NCBI RefSeq assembly: GCF_964340395.1
Contig: NC_135557.1
Span: 16,052,867-16,116,866, forward strand
Length of the DNA: 64,000 nucleotides
Source of the DNA: Glandiceps talaboti
Taxonomy: Eukaryota; Hemichordata; Enteropneusta; Spengelidae
Reading direction: 5' to 3'
The number at the start of each line of letters is the position of its first letter. Position 1 is the stretch's first letter. Below are positions 1 to 12,643 of this stretch, one piece after another. Below the pieces are notes generated by a model. The model worked only from the letters and a program-made list of their open reading frames with translations. It did no database searches and was not told where the DNA came from. Position numbers and translations under genes: made by a program.

Positions 1-2158
1 GCCACAAAGTGAAATACGTTGTTAACACTTCACCATTCTATTTATATGAGAAGCTAACTACCACACCAAGTAGGGTCCCTGACACACTTCAACTCCGTGA
101 TGTACAATATGTTTGCATTTGTTTACACCCTAACCAACACTACCATATAAAACACTCAGGTATTACAGACATGCAAACTGTACACCACTGTCTATAGTTA
201 ATAACAACCAATGTCAGGTGAACAGGTGACTCCCTGATTGCAACGTACGTGCTTAAGGCTTTTTATTAATTCACTGTATTTCTCAGAAAACGTACGATAA
301 ATGACACAGTCTCTCCAGTTATGCATTACAAAACAACACGATCATTCCAGAACAAAAGCCTACAATTCATGTCGAAATATTTCAGTTGACAAGGACCATA
401 TGACCCTAGGTTGTTAGCTTGGTCTGAGTAAACAAAGTATAATCGCTTGAGATACTCGTATAACCGAGAATTCATGAGGGGTCACACCACAGAGTGATGG
501 TAACATAACATATTTAGTTTTACGATGGGTAGCTTTAGAATCCATGCGACTGGAGATTTTGAATTTTGAGTCCACCATTTCTATGGGGAAATGACGAACT
601 CAAACCCCCATTCGCATGGAGTCTAGGTTATACTATGTGTTATGCATTTATTCTTTCATCTTGAATAGAACTGGGTGTGAGATTTTCAAGTTCAATCTAC
701 GCTAACACTTTGATGTGTAACAAAATGTATATTTTCACCTGCTTTCATCACTTAAGTACACGAAGGGGAAGCAATTACAGTACATCAAGCGTTTGACAGA
801 AACGAAATTTGGTACACATATTCTATGAAACAATCAGTGAAATTCATGCATATATTTATAGTCTATTTCGCACATCATTAGATTTTTTCCCCATATAGAG
901 AGACAGATTTATTTATTAAAATCAATTTATCCAAATAAAACTATACATGGCAAATATTTGTTTCAATTCTCAGTAGCTTCAGTAGAAAAGGTGCGTCATC
1001 AAAAATAACGACTATTCGATTTATTGGTTGTCACCATAACCATGCCACACCTTACACATGCATTTCTATAGTCGCATGTGAGAATAAGTCGTTTGTTCTA
1101 TTTTGACCCTCTAACGTGAGGTGAAATGTTATATAGTATTATAATTAATACATTTACTAACTGATATATAATGAGAATAGTACAAACGTTTCATCAAGCT
1201 CTTCAATTTCAATTAATCTAATTTGCATAATGTATAACACCTTATTTGTACAGGCAACCATAGTATGCACAGATCTGACAGTCATCGCTTTGGGAAAATT
1301 GCCAACATTGCATTCAACTGAACAGATACGTTTGTGTACGAAATAGTTGACGAGACTTAAGTAGGCTTTACAGCTTAAACCATAGCCAGTAATATATGGC
1401 TGACGTCAATAGCCATCATAACCTATAAACTTTACAATGGTATTCGTCAATACTGGCATTTATTTCTGTCACATGCACATGTATTATATTGATGTTGTCA
1501 TAGTAACCTTGTACAATAACATTACGTCATAGGTTACTGTGCATGATTTCAAGATATAGCGGGTAGAATTTTCTCAGATGGGGAGAAAATAATTTGTAAA
1601 GTCCAAACCTTTTATTCTAATTTACATGGGCAAGAAGTTATTCTTACACAACATATTCAAATGTTCGGAATGGCACCACTATTTTGGCAACAAATTCAAA
1701 ATTGCACAAATACTCGTACCAGTTTTGAGCCAAAATATCCCAGCATTCTTACACTGAATCACAACTTGAACATCATCGGTCTTTTCGATTCTCTTCCTTA
1801 CTTGTTTATGCATGATCGAATATTTGTCCAGTGTGATAATCTCCCAGCAGATGAGAGATAAAGCAAACTGTTAATGTAAGTGATCTCTCGCCAATTATAA
1901 GATTAGCAATGTTTTAATTTAGATAAAGATGAGAAGAATGGACAAGGCGTCTTTATTTAGTCAATAAAGAAAATAGAGAATTAAATACAGCCTCAGACTG
2001 CTATTGGTCTGAAAGATATATAAAGCTGAGAGCAAAGTAACCAGGGAAAGAAAAAGAGGTAGTTTTGAAACTCAGTGAATTGATAAAATTTACACACAAA
2101 ATAAGTTGTATTGCACCACAAAAATTGATCATTCAATCGATCAGTCATTCAACCAAAT

Positions 2159-2224
<66 letters not shown>

Positions 2225-3837
2225 CTGATCGATCGATCGATCAATCAGTTACATGCTCGCTGCCCCCTGTGAATATACCTTCCCATGACTTGACTTGACC
2301 TATGAGAGGTTTTACCACACTCACGTGACCCGACTTAATCTTTTGTTAAAGTAATGTATGATACCTAAATGCATTCACCTACCCATGGTATATCTCACCT
2401 AAAATCGATTGACCCGTGAGTTGACCTCAATTAATGCCAAATATTGTTATGGCATATATATATTGTAGACTATATATCATGATGAACAGTATACAACTTA
2501 AATTTGAAGTGATAGTCCACTGTCCCAACCTAGCATAGGCCATACTATGTTGCCATGACAATACAAACGGTAGTGACATACGGTGTATTTTGCTTTATGT
2601 TGGCAAACTATTGTTCGCGAACATACTTGACAGTTACAGTATACAACCGTATCACTTGCGAAAATAATTTCTTTATGCCCCACCAACCATTATGAGGCCG
2701 AGAGGTTCTGTCATATAACTTATCATAGTAAACTATTCAATACCAGGGGACAATTGTACTGTCTCAGAAGACATGGATCGACATATATACTAATAGTTAA
2801 CTTACATGTCAGTAATTTCATTTTAGTTAAAATATTGTAAACTCAGTCTGTGCCACCTTAAGTGTTTCTAACGTTGCCTGTACTGCATAACCCCCTAAAA
2901 CTATTCTAAACGCGAAAGTTAATTTAATAAAAACGTGTTATTTATCCTTGGTTGTTATTCACCAATAGAATCAGGTAGACAAAACAAATAGGTCAAAGTG
3001 CAATACGGTATGATGCAATATTTCAGAATGACTGGTTTATCAATTATTAGCTCATATGCTGTTAAATCATTTGCCAAACGAGCGATTAGACAGTGTCCAC
3101 AACAAACGAAACTTTCATTCCGCGACATCTAAGTGGTATATAAAACGATTTAGTAGTGGGATGATGGGGGGGGGGGGGGGCTGGAGGATTTTTGACAGAA
3201 ATGTGTTGCAGACCAAAAGTGCTGAGGAAAAACTTTTCTGACGAACTCGTGTCAATATGTTTTGTTAGGTCACGTGTAACTTATAATTATCCATTTGTCG
3301 GAAGCTGGTAACATGATTCATTGATGGTTGTAAAGTCCGTACATGACTTACTTCCTTAATTCCATTCCTATACCTCCATGACCAGAATTTTCACATGGTT
3401 TCACAAATGAATATCCTGGATGGTTCTTAAAAAGGGTGTATGGAGACCCCAGAAGATGTACACCCGGGCCTACGATCTTACAGTCTTAAGATATCGCCCA
3501 ATTACAAAGAAAATATATTTTACAAATGACACGCTAAGCCTATGAATACAATATCAACTTTTATTTGGTAAGGGTATTGTAATAAAATGTATACATGAAC
3601 CAATTAATATCAAATTTGAAGATTACATTCCCACGATAAGACGACATATAATTATTTGGGTCCTGTCTAGTGCTCTTAAAAGCGTTTACTACTTTTGTAA
3701 TGAAGCTCGCCATCTATGGGTAGAGAAAAGATATGTGGACACAACCATTTTAAAACGAGGTATTTATCACAAAAAAACACTGCTTATGCCAAATATGCTA
3801 ACAGTTGGGACTTGGAACTTGCGACGCAGAATATATA
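1..3837. other. Non-coding flank
   Basis: No gene recognised on either strand. The short reading frames here have no domain patterns and are interrupted by AT-rich sequence. The stretch contains an (ATCA)n tract near 2156-2240 and a G-run near 3167-3180. I looked for a decayed NHL exon matching the relic just to the right and saw none. Confidence 0.6.
2156..2240 (+). repeat. (ATCA)n / (ATCG)n microsatellite
   Basis: A perfect tetranucleotide array ending in a short ATCG variant block. Confidence 0.95.
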
Positions 3838-4990
3838 TATTAACATGAAATTGGGATGACTTTATCTCATCTATCCAATGGCGAATTGCTATAAGACCTT
3901 TGAGCTGAATAAAAATTTCAAAGGTCAGTGTTTGTTCACAAGCAAAACCCAGTATAGTTTTCTGCTATTTGGTAAATCAATACTATGTACGTGTATGGCT
4001 AAGTGTTTATTTGTGTAATATTATTACTACTGATCTTCGCACACAGCTGATAGACCAAGTAATAACACCCGAATCACTCTCATATCTCATATCTGACTCA
4101 ACTTCTGTATGCACGTACCAGGATCACACTTGAACTTTAAAGGGAATTAGCTCAGACTACACACAGTGTTTAAAGATCTACACTGGAAAACAAGGCAAGC
4201 ACCCAGCATAGTGCCTCGTTCATTGACTTCCCGCGAAGCCAAGTCCTCTTGCCAAATCTGAAGTGCCTGTCCGTCCCCAGTGTGCTTTATTGTGACGTCC
4301 TTAAAATCTAAATATACATAACGCATGGCCAATGGCCAAATAATTAATGCACTCCATATAGAGTTTTCATGGGCGTTATAATGCCCTAAAAGTAATTTTA
4401 AAACATTTATGAATGATCACTATGAATCCTAGATATTTATGAAATGCAGACCGTCGTCTCATGTATTCGAGTATGCTTGGAATCCTGTGTGGTCTAAATC
4501 CGATATCCTTGAGACAGTCTATTGACCTTTCAGTCAAACTAGGACATGCGATGTTGTTAAAATATTAAGTTTACTGAAATATAAATATGTCATCTGTGAC
4601 AATATAACACTACTGTCTGCATAGTGTATCATACTTACATTCTTTCCTTACAAAGCATCTGCATACGACGGCTTGTATTTTCGAGATAAATAACTTTCAG
4701 ACGTTTCTTCCCCTCTGAATCCCTTTCCTATTTGATTGGTTTTAGTCTTCAGACTTTCTTTTCCTTTTCCACGTCCCGCTGTAATTGGTCTAGTTCATTG
4801 TTTTTCTTTTTCATTTTTCCTTCTTCCTTTTCCAGGTCTCGCTATAATTAATCTATTTTACAGTTTTTACTCTCCAATTTCATTTCAAGAGCTTGTTTCG
4901 TTTTCATAATATTGACATATTTCTCATTAGACTCGTGAATTTCATTTTGTGAAGTATGTATTCGTTTTTCTAGAATTCTGCAAAAGTCTG
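3838..4990 (-). pseudogene. Decayed fourth family copy: coiled-coil exon plus adjacent intron
   Basis: Segment 3838-4005 matches gene B intron 22771-22945, sharing CTCATCTATC, then ACCTTTGAGCTG and TATTTGGTAAATCAAT. Segment about 4600-4900 matches 22964-23260 of the coiled-coil exon end, sharing CTACTGTCTGCATA, CGACTGCTTGTATTTT-like sequence, and TTTGATTG/CCCGCTGTAATTG units of the 63-bp repeat. The order and orientation are the same as in gene B. Stops and indels break the frame, so this is a relic. It lies downstream of gene A, as expected for an old tandem copy. About 580 bp between the two blocks (about 4027-4600) has no counterpart in gene B. Confidence 0.72.
4027..4600. other. Insertion within the decayed copy, with one unexplained frame
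   Basis: This segment separates sequence that is contiguous in gene B. It holds a minus-strand frame at 4147-4332 (MAMRYVYLDFKDVTIKHTG, later GQALQIWQEDLASREVNERG) whose composition looks more protein-like and GC-richer than its surroundings. I do not recognise it. It could be cargo of a mobile element or a chance frame. Confidence 0.35.
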
Positions 4991-6988
4991 TAACCCCACC
5001 TTGTACACTCAGTAATAGTACGCACATAGTTGTCTTATAACCACGGTTGAATAACTTTCAACTATCTTGGAGCCCCAACCTCGTACGCAGGTTTACCTGC
5101 TGTGAGCATATATCACTTTATATATACATATTGACATTATAAAGTGTACTATTAGTAATTATATACCTGAATAGCCTGTATACACTATATACACTATAAA
5201 CAACATTTTCCATGCTGTTACATAAGCAATATGACGTTGTTTAATATGTGTGATAACGACGGACTGTACACGAGTACACATTCAAAATTGCTACTAATGA
5301 CCAGTCCGACAAGCTACAGGCATACCTGAAGTCACCGTGTCGTGTATCTAAACGTTTGCTCACAAAAGGAACAGTGACGAGAGACAATTGAATGCATATC
5401 TCCCGGAGGTAATATTGTGTATTACAACAAATGGTGTGACTGACTTACACTGGGCTACAGTTCTTGTTTTGGGCTTCGTTACAGTGCACTTACTATTGAT
5501 TGATTCCAACGGTACACTGAACTAGCTTATCATTAGTCAATGTTTGATTTACTTTTAACATATTAGCATGTTGATTTATTTTGATTTAATGTGATTTAGT
5601 TTAATTTGACATATCGAGTCTTGCCTCATATTTTGAACAGCTTAAAAGTGCATCGACTATGCCATGTAAAGGCTATATGTTCCAGAAAGAGACCACATAC
5701 ATTTAATGTTCTAGAGTAATACACTGTTACTGACTGCTATCTATGCAAAACAAATTTTAAAAAAAATGGATGAATGTAAATCCAATATTTTCTGTATATT
5801 TCATGAGGAAATGGTGGCGAGATCAATAGATCAATACAGAATATAAAAAGTAAATTATCTCACTTTTAGGCCTCAGATCCCCCCCCCCCCCTATGACTAC
5901 ATTGGTCAAAAGTGATGTATGTTGTATTTCTATAAATAATTCAGCGCGACAAATAATTCTTTTAATGAATTGTAATTTGTTTTAGTGCCATACTAAATGG
6001 AATTTTTTTTCATTTCTTGTTTTGATATTTTTTAATATTTATAATTTATATAAGGGGCATAAAACCCATTCCATTGTAATGGTTCAACCCCCACCCTACA
6101 ATGGGTGTGCAGTTGTTCATGTCAACCTAGTAGTGTAGATTATATGAAAACATTGGGCAGGCCCTGTGACAATGAACAAAGTGAAAGTAGGTGAACATTG
6201 AATGACTTTTCCCCAAAAAATGCTCTGTATCATTTCTTTTTCCAAAAGCTGATTACATGTCAGTGTATATCTTTTACAAATTACATAACTGTAACCAGCC
6301 ATTATTGATCTTGTGTGGTTATTGTAGTGGCCATTTCCTTTACCAGTATATCTAGTAATGATTTGAAATTGCTAATTCTATTTACATGTAGTTTCATATT
6401 TAATAAATGACAATATATGCATCACCTTAAACCATGGCTTCTTTCAGTTATAACCCATATGATCGAAGGTCCATAAGAAACATAGTCTATTATCAAGTCG
6501 TGTTGTTTGATTTTAAAATGACGAACAGATGCCATTTAAACTACTCATAACAGAACAATGAAAACCATGCAAGGACTATGAGAACAACTGTAAACTTGAT
6601 TTATTGTTTCCCTTAAATTGATAACGAATAAAAATTGAAAGGAAATCCACACGCATTCCATGTAAATTGGAACTGATTATTTTTGTCAGGAAAAGTTAAA
6701 TGTAAACAAGTTCCACATCAATGAATGAAACTTTAACTATTTACTGTTGTTTTTAAATACCTTGACATTTACATCACCTGAGAAGTTGAACTATATTATC
6801 AAAATACAGGGAACTAAACAAAACGTATTAAAATTTAAATCGTCACACGATCAACGTACCTCTACAGTAATGTCACTTGTAGAGATTTCTCGCCGAAATT
6901 TCGTTAAAACACTTGTCCGTGTGTTTCTACTTCAAAAGCTGAGATCAGTATGACTTACACATAATGTAAACACGATTGCATATTGCAA
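4991..6988. other. 3' flank of gene A
   Basis: No gene seen. It contains a C-run near 5880-5892, AT-rich sequence, and a minus-strand AATAAA at 6600-6605, about 385 bases past the gene A stop, which could be its poly(A) signal. Confidence 0.5.
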
Positions 6989-7830
6989 TCAGTAGTAGTC
7001 CTCAAACATGGACAACACCCAGATACACTGATTTACACCGTCTGTAACAGCGATTTTAGGTGGCCATGTATCTTTACTTACAGAAATACTCTCTGGGATA
7101 GCTTCAACATCTATATCTATACAAGTATAATACTTTAGATCTGATGAAAATTTTACAATTCTAGCATTACCACAATCACAAACGTAAATATTATCCCTCC
7201 TGTCTACGTCTATCCCTCTGGGGCCATTCATCTGAACATTGTCTGTACTACCGAACGAAAACAGAAATGTCAAATCGCTATCGAATATATTAATACAATT
7301 ATTAACATAGTCAGAAGTAAGGACTTGACGTTTGCTATTTACTGCTACATACAAGCACTCATCGTCATTGAACTCTACTAATTTCTTGACTTTGTATACC
7401 ATGTTCAGAGATTCCAAATCGCAGCCAAGCCTTATTAGTTTATCACCTTTAAATGTTGTTACATAATGAGAATCCGCCGTAAGACATATATCGAATGGTT
7501 CTACATGTATACCCATAAAATCACTTATCAATCTTGTAGTTTGACTATTTATATCATAAATTATAATTTGTTTATTGTTCTTATCAGTGATAAAGTACAT
7601 ATTATCATTCGATACTGCCACATTCAATGGGTAAAATATTTTTTTAAATTGATTTTCAAATGTTATCTTATCAATACACTGATATTTTGAATCTAAAATA
7701 CATAGTTGATGAGGATAGTGATCTACAACGACCAGATGACCTTCAGGTGTCCATGAAACACCCCAAGGACGTGAAAACGTTGCGTCCCCTTGTCCAGTTT
7801 CTCTTTTCACATTCCATGTTGATGATAATT
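6989..7830 (-). CDS. Gene A exon 8: NHL six-bladed beta-propeller and stop codon
   Basis: This terminal exon encodes about 280 residues. NHL-type blades are visible: RPWGVSWTPEGHLVVVD, YPLNVAVSNDNMYFITD, EPFDICLTADSHYVTTF, LYVAVNSKRQVLTSDYVNN, GPRGIDVDRRDNIYVCD and ESISVSKDTWPPKIAVTD. The closing strand is near CIWVLS. NHL propellers bind protein or RNA partners; the ligand cannot be read here. Acceptor AG lies at 7832-7831. Confidence 0.88.
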
Positions 7831-10800
7831 CTATAGAAAAATTGGAAAATACAACTTTTGTTAATCATACATATTTAACTATGTGGACAACTATAAAACA
7901 CAACTATGAGAAAGCAAAATTAATACTGGATGTTAAACACTACTGCTGTCACATACAGTTAAAACATAGTAGCTTTATCACAAGGAGCATGCCGGTTATG
8001 AATATTGTATTAAGAATGAAATATTGCCTATACTCTGTTGGTAATACTGCAATATAATAGTAATATATACAATTATATAAGGCTACTAAACTTCATTTAT
8101 TTACTGAAATTACAAATATTCGTGTCACTAATTCTATTAGTACAGAGAATATTAATATTTTGGAATTGAATTCATATTTCCACTAACTCAAATTGTGAAT
8201 AAAAATAAGTCTTCATACAACCCTTATGTACAACCAATACATGTACATGTAACACTATTGGACTTTGACAAAATTCGGTACCCCTGTGTTTTAAGAAATA
8301 TAATTTCTTATACAAAGACTTACTATAGTATGCTTTAGTTTGAGGTTGGGAGGATTTCTTGATACTTTTTTTGTAATTGGGGTTACTTGCTCTTATACTT
8401 TCTTTTGCAGTTCATTTCCTTTATAGCATCTTTCTGGCAGTTTCGCTTTGGTAGAATGTTTTGTGTGCATTTGTTGCCTTATGGCAATTTGGTATATGTT
8501 GTTAGTGCTGTAGCCTTCTGGCTATTGTATGTGTGTACAATTAATTATTAATTAATTTTAATGACTCTTTAAAACTAAGTGCTACATCAGAAAGCCTTAT
8601 CAGACGTGCACCTTGGTAGCATGAATGTATATATGACATTATATAGAACTTGAAGCTTGTACTTTCACGTATTCTCTAATTACCTGAAAATAATGAATTA
8701 GGGAGGCATTCAGTTTACATCTGTTTCATATGGCTAAATCATGTACGATTCCATGCATAATGTAGTTCTTACTTTCTTTCTGTAAAACCTCTAATGACGA
8801 TACCTGTTCTTTTGGCACTGCACAGTTAATTTTTATTACAAGTATCAATTGGTTCTCTGATAAGATGTCTCATTGAAATGTCATCATTGAAAGTATCGTT
8901 GTGGCAAACTATAGAGCCTTTAGAGGTATATAGTAGAACAATCTCTTGATGAGAGCACCGCCAGCATTTAGACAAATAAAATGTAAGTAGACGAATCCAT
9001 TATTACTTGGGGATATCGACCATCTACATGAGGGAAATATAGATTTTTCACTACAAATATTCTGCCATTCTGTCAAATTTGTATATATCGCATATGTACC
9101 ATATGACATGTCACCTTTGTGCCAGGTTTGAAAGAAATTGGATATTGCACCTCTGAAAAATGACGTATTACGGACAACACATGGACGGACGGAGGCCATT
9201 GTAGTAGTTCCTCCTGGGGGCGGGGGGGGGGGGCTTAGTTATCATCAAATGCATCGTATGTGTTTGTGTAGCTAAACTTAGCCAGTTGTTTGCAGCAATG
9301 ATTCAGGAATGTATAAGTGATTGAGAAAGCAACTCAGTTTACCTTCTTTCATGACAGTTATTTTCCCAGAAGTTGGTATATCCAGAGGTTTCATATTATC
9401 CGGAAAATCTGCAGGTTCGAGATGAATCTTGATGTGTCGAGATGAATCTTGTTGTGTTTTCAGTTGACTCTGCAATTGTCCGATCTTGTCCTCTTTTGTC
9501 TTTAGTTGTATCGTAAGTGAATTAATTTTATCACTTTGGTTTGTTTCATTGTTAGTGTATTCACTGATCTGTTTCTTTAGTTGCAGATTGAGTTGTTTTT
9601 CCTTGGATAGTTGTTTGTGCGAACATCTCTGTCCTACATCAATCCAGTTCAAACATATTGTACTGGAGTCAGTGCTCTTCCTTGACAATGGTAAACTTCG
9701 ACAGAGTAAAGAATCGCTGCATTTATTGATACAATTCTTAGAGTGAATATTTCTGCCGTGAACCTTGATATGGTGCATCAACCCTGGTTAAGAGAGATAA
9801 TTATTACAAATTAAATGTAGATGAAATTAATGGACATTAATGTGAGATACAAAATATCACACGTGCTATATGACAAGTTCATGACATTATAAGTTAATCA
9901 TAGGAACATAGTTTTACTTAGGCAAGAAATACGGTGTTGTTTTGGAGACATATTTTGGATTATGTGTTTTCACGTTGAATACCAGTCCTTTAAAATTAAT
10001 GTGTTCAAAGTACAATGTGTATTGTCGTTATAAGTCCTTTGAAGGTCTACAGGTACGTCAATTCATTTAAAGCCAATCCTAATTATTTGCAATTATCTGC
10101 CAAGGTAATGGCCTGGGTCGTTATGAACATATTATTTTAATATATGTTAACCTCTATAAGATAGCCAAAGTAATTGGGAAGATGGGTCAACCACTTGATG
10201 GTTTAAGATATTCTTAAGACAGTTTAGGTGTCTTCATAAAGGGGTTTATTCCTAGAATACATGAAGCGAAGTTTAAACGCTTTTATATATAAATATGAAC
10301 AATTTGGTCATTGGGAGATATAAACTCTCTTATTTTCAATTGTTCCCCAAAATATGGAGATAGCTTTTATGCAAATAATGTGCAATAGGTTTCTGTATAT
10401 CTCTAGATCTTTCACACACAACACATCACTATCAGTGTAATCTTCTGTGTACACAATTTGATTGGCAATACTTTGAAATATGTTCTTATAAATGTACCAA
10501 CAATGTGGGCAATGGTAAACTATAAAGCCATATTACTAGAGAAATGTTCCCATAGTAAATATACGAATTGTCTATACCTGGAATGTTTAATTTTACAGCA
10601 CCAATTTTAACAACCACATATCGTTTGATTCCAAATAAAAATAGCACTTCCTGTCTTGACCTCAAGAATTTCTTTAAATGTCCAGTCATTTCAACAGAGA
10701 GTTCCAAAATATCACAACTGTGAGTTCTGTGTCTTTTACACAGCTTGACATTCAGGAGTTGCAGCAGTTTCCTTTTCTGTGATGGTCTCAATCCCTTGTT

Positions 10801-11673
10801 AGTATCTACTTCAAGAAAAAGACTAACATTGCCTACAAAAAGAGAAACGGGTCAATGGAATCAATAGCGATTTTCTCCCAATCATTCTAAAACAAATCGT
10901 CATTTCTTGAGTATATCAAGTTTCAGGCATCTCTCCAAGAAATTATTTTTTTATATTGGCTTTCTTTAATTGTAAAAGTAATCATGTTAAAAGGTTAATG
11001 TAGTCAAAATACCTGGGATGATGTGGGATCATCCTGAAACCTTTTACAAAATATGTTTGCGAAAGTCAGAAAAGAAATGCATAGTCATACCATGAAGTTA
11101 CAATTTGAATTCAATGAATGATTACATGGGATGAGCAAGACAGACACAAGAAGCAATACATTATCAAATTAACTCTAATGAAAGAACTCTCTGTCTCAGG
11201 CGTTTGGCTTGAAACTGCTTGTTACACAATGATTAAAGATGTACAGTACATAAAAGTTTGAATGATAGTGTTTAGTGCAGGTTTGGAATATTTAGTAAGG
11301 GTGAACCAAACCAGTATTGTTCAACTTGAAAATGAAAGACCCATGCCAGTACTAGTGTCTGACAAATCCGTCTATAGTAGACTCTTAATGAAGCAATGTA
11401 AATGTTTATTGTCATTTTAAATCATACATTACCTGTTGAGATTGAAGGTTGCAATATTACAATAACAATGATGACAAAAATTAGGTTCATCAAATATAAC
11501 GGATCAATCCATTCCAGAAACCCTAGCCATTTTTCCTCTTTATTTTGTTGATTTGATAAAGCTAAATGGAAGAGACGCAACATAATTCATGTTAATTTAT
11601 ATATAGTGTGTAGTATTGAATATAGTATACAGCAGGAGAGTAGCTTTGACATGAAGTCTTGCAAATGACTGAA

Positions 11674-11706
<33 letters not shown>

Positions 11707-12612
11707 TGTATGTATGTATGTATGTATTTATTTATTTATTCATGCATGCATGCATGTATGTATGTATGTATGTATGTATGTATGTATGTATTCATGCATG
11801 CATGCATGCATGCATGTATGCATGTATGCATGTATGCATGTATGTATGTATGTATGTATGTATGTATGTATGTATGTATGTCTACAGATATAATTATGAA
11901 TGTGTTATATTTGTGAAGAAAGCAATGTTTACATTGTGTCTAGCAGTTTGTTTGTATCTGTATGTATGTATGTATGTATGTATGTATGTATGTATGTATG
12001 TATGTATGTATGTATGTCTTCAAGATACTCACTTTCATTATTAGCATTATCAGAAGTAATAAATGTCCTCCAATTCAACTTCATTTCTGGTTTCCATATT
12101 CCATCATATCCTATACAGAAGAAAAATAAAATAACTTTTGGTTTTTACTAAGGTCTACATATGCCGCCTTTAATCAGTAGTTTGAACAGATTCAAAACCT
12201 TACCACTCTTTTGAGTATTTCTGAACTTGTTAACACATTCTATACTTACTTTCAATGAGATACACTTCATCTGTATTGACAGTGATGTCTTCCTCTGTTA
12301 CTTTATTGTCGTAAATGGATTCGTTTTCTGTGTGCATGCCCCCATCTCCTAAATGAAAAACAAGAAAAGCTAATGCATCCCATGTCACAGATAACAGACT
12401 GTGTACATGTCTGCACAATTCAAATTACACCAATTTGGAATCGTCAACTCAAAAATAAACTGTAGCACCTATGTGGCAAACCTGAGGTCCTATCACTTTC
12501 ATATGAACACGTTTCATCCACACGCCTGCAACGCTGTCTGAACCAAACACAAAGGCAATCAGTCTGGCAGTTTTAGATTTTATGTCCATCACACACACAC
12601 ACACACACACAC

Positions 12613-12643
<31 letters not shown>

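Noticed and set aside
8909-9199. 96-codon minus-strand frame in the last intron of gene A as an extra exon
   Set aside because: The flanking exons join in phase without it, and genes B and C have no counterpart.
11659-12044. Long frames rich in MYVC repeats
   Set aside because: They are translations of (TATG)n microsatellites in an intron, open in several frames at once; not genes. The same applies to frames near 22193-22480, 24409-24530 and 45901-46450.
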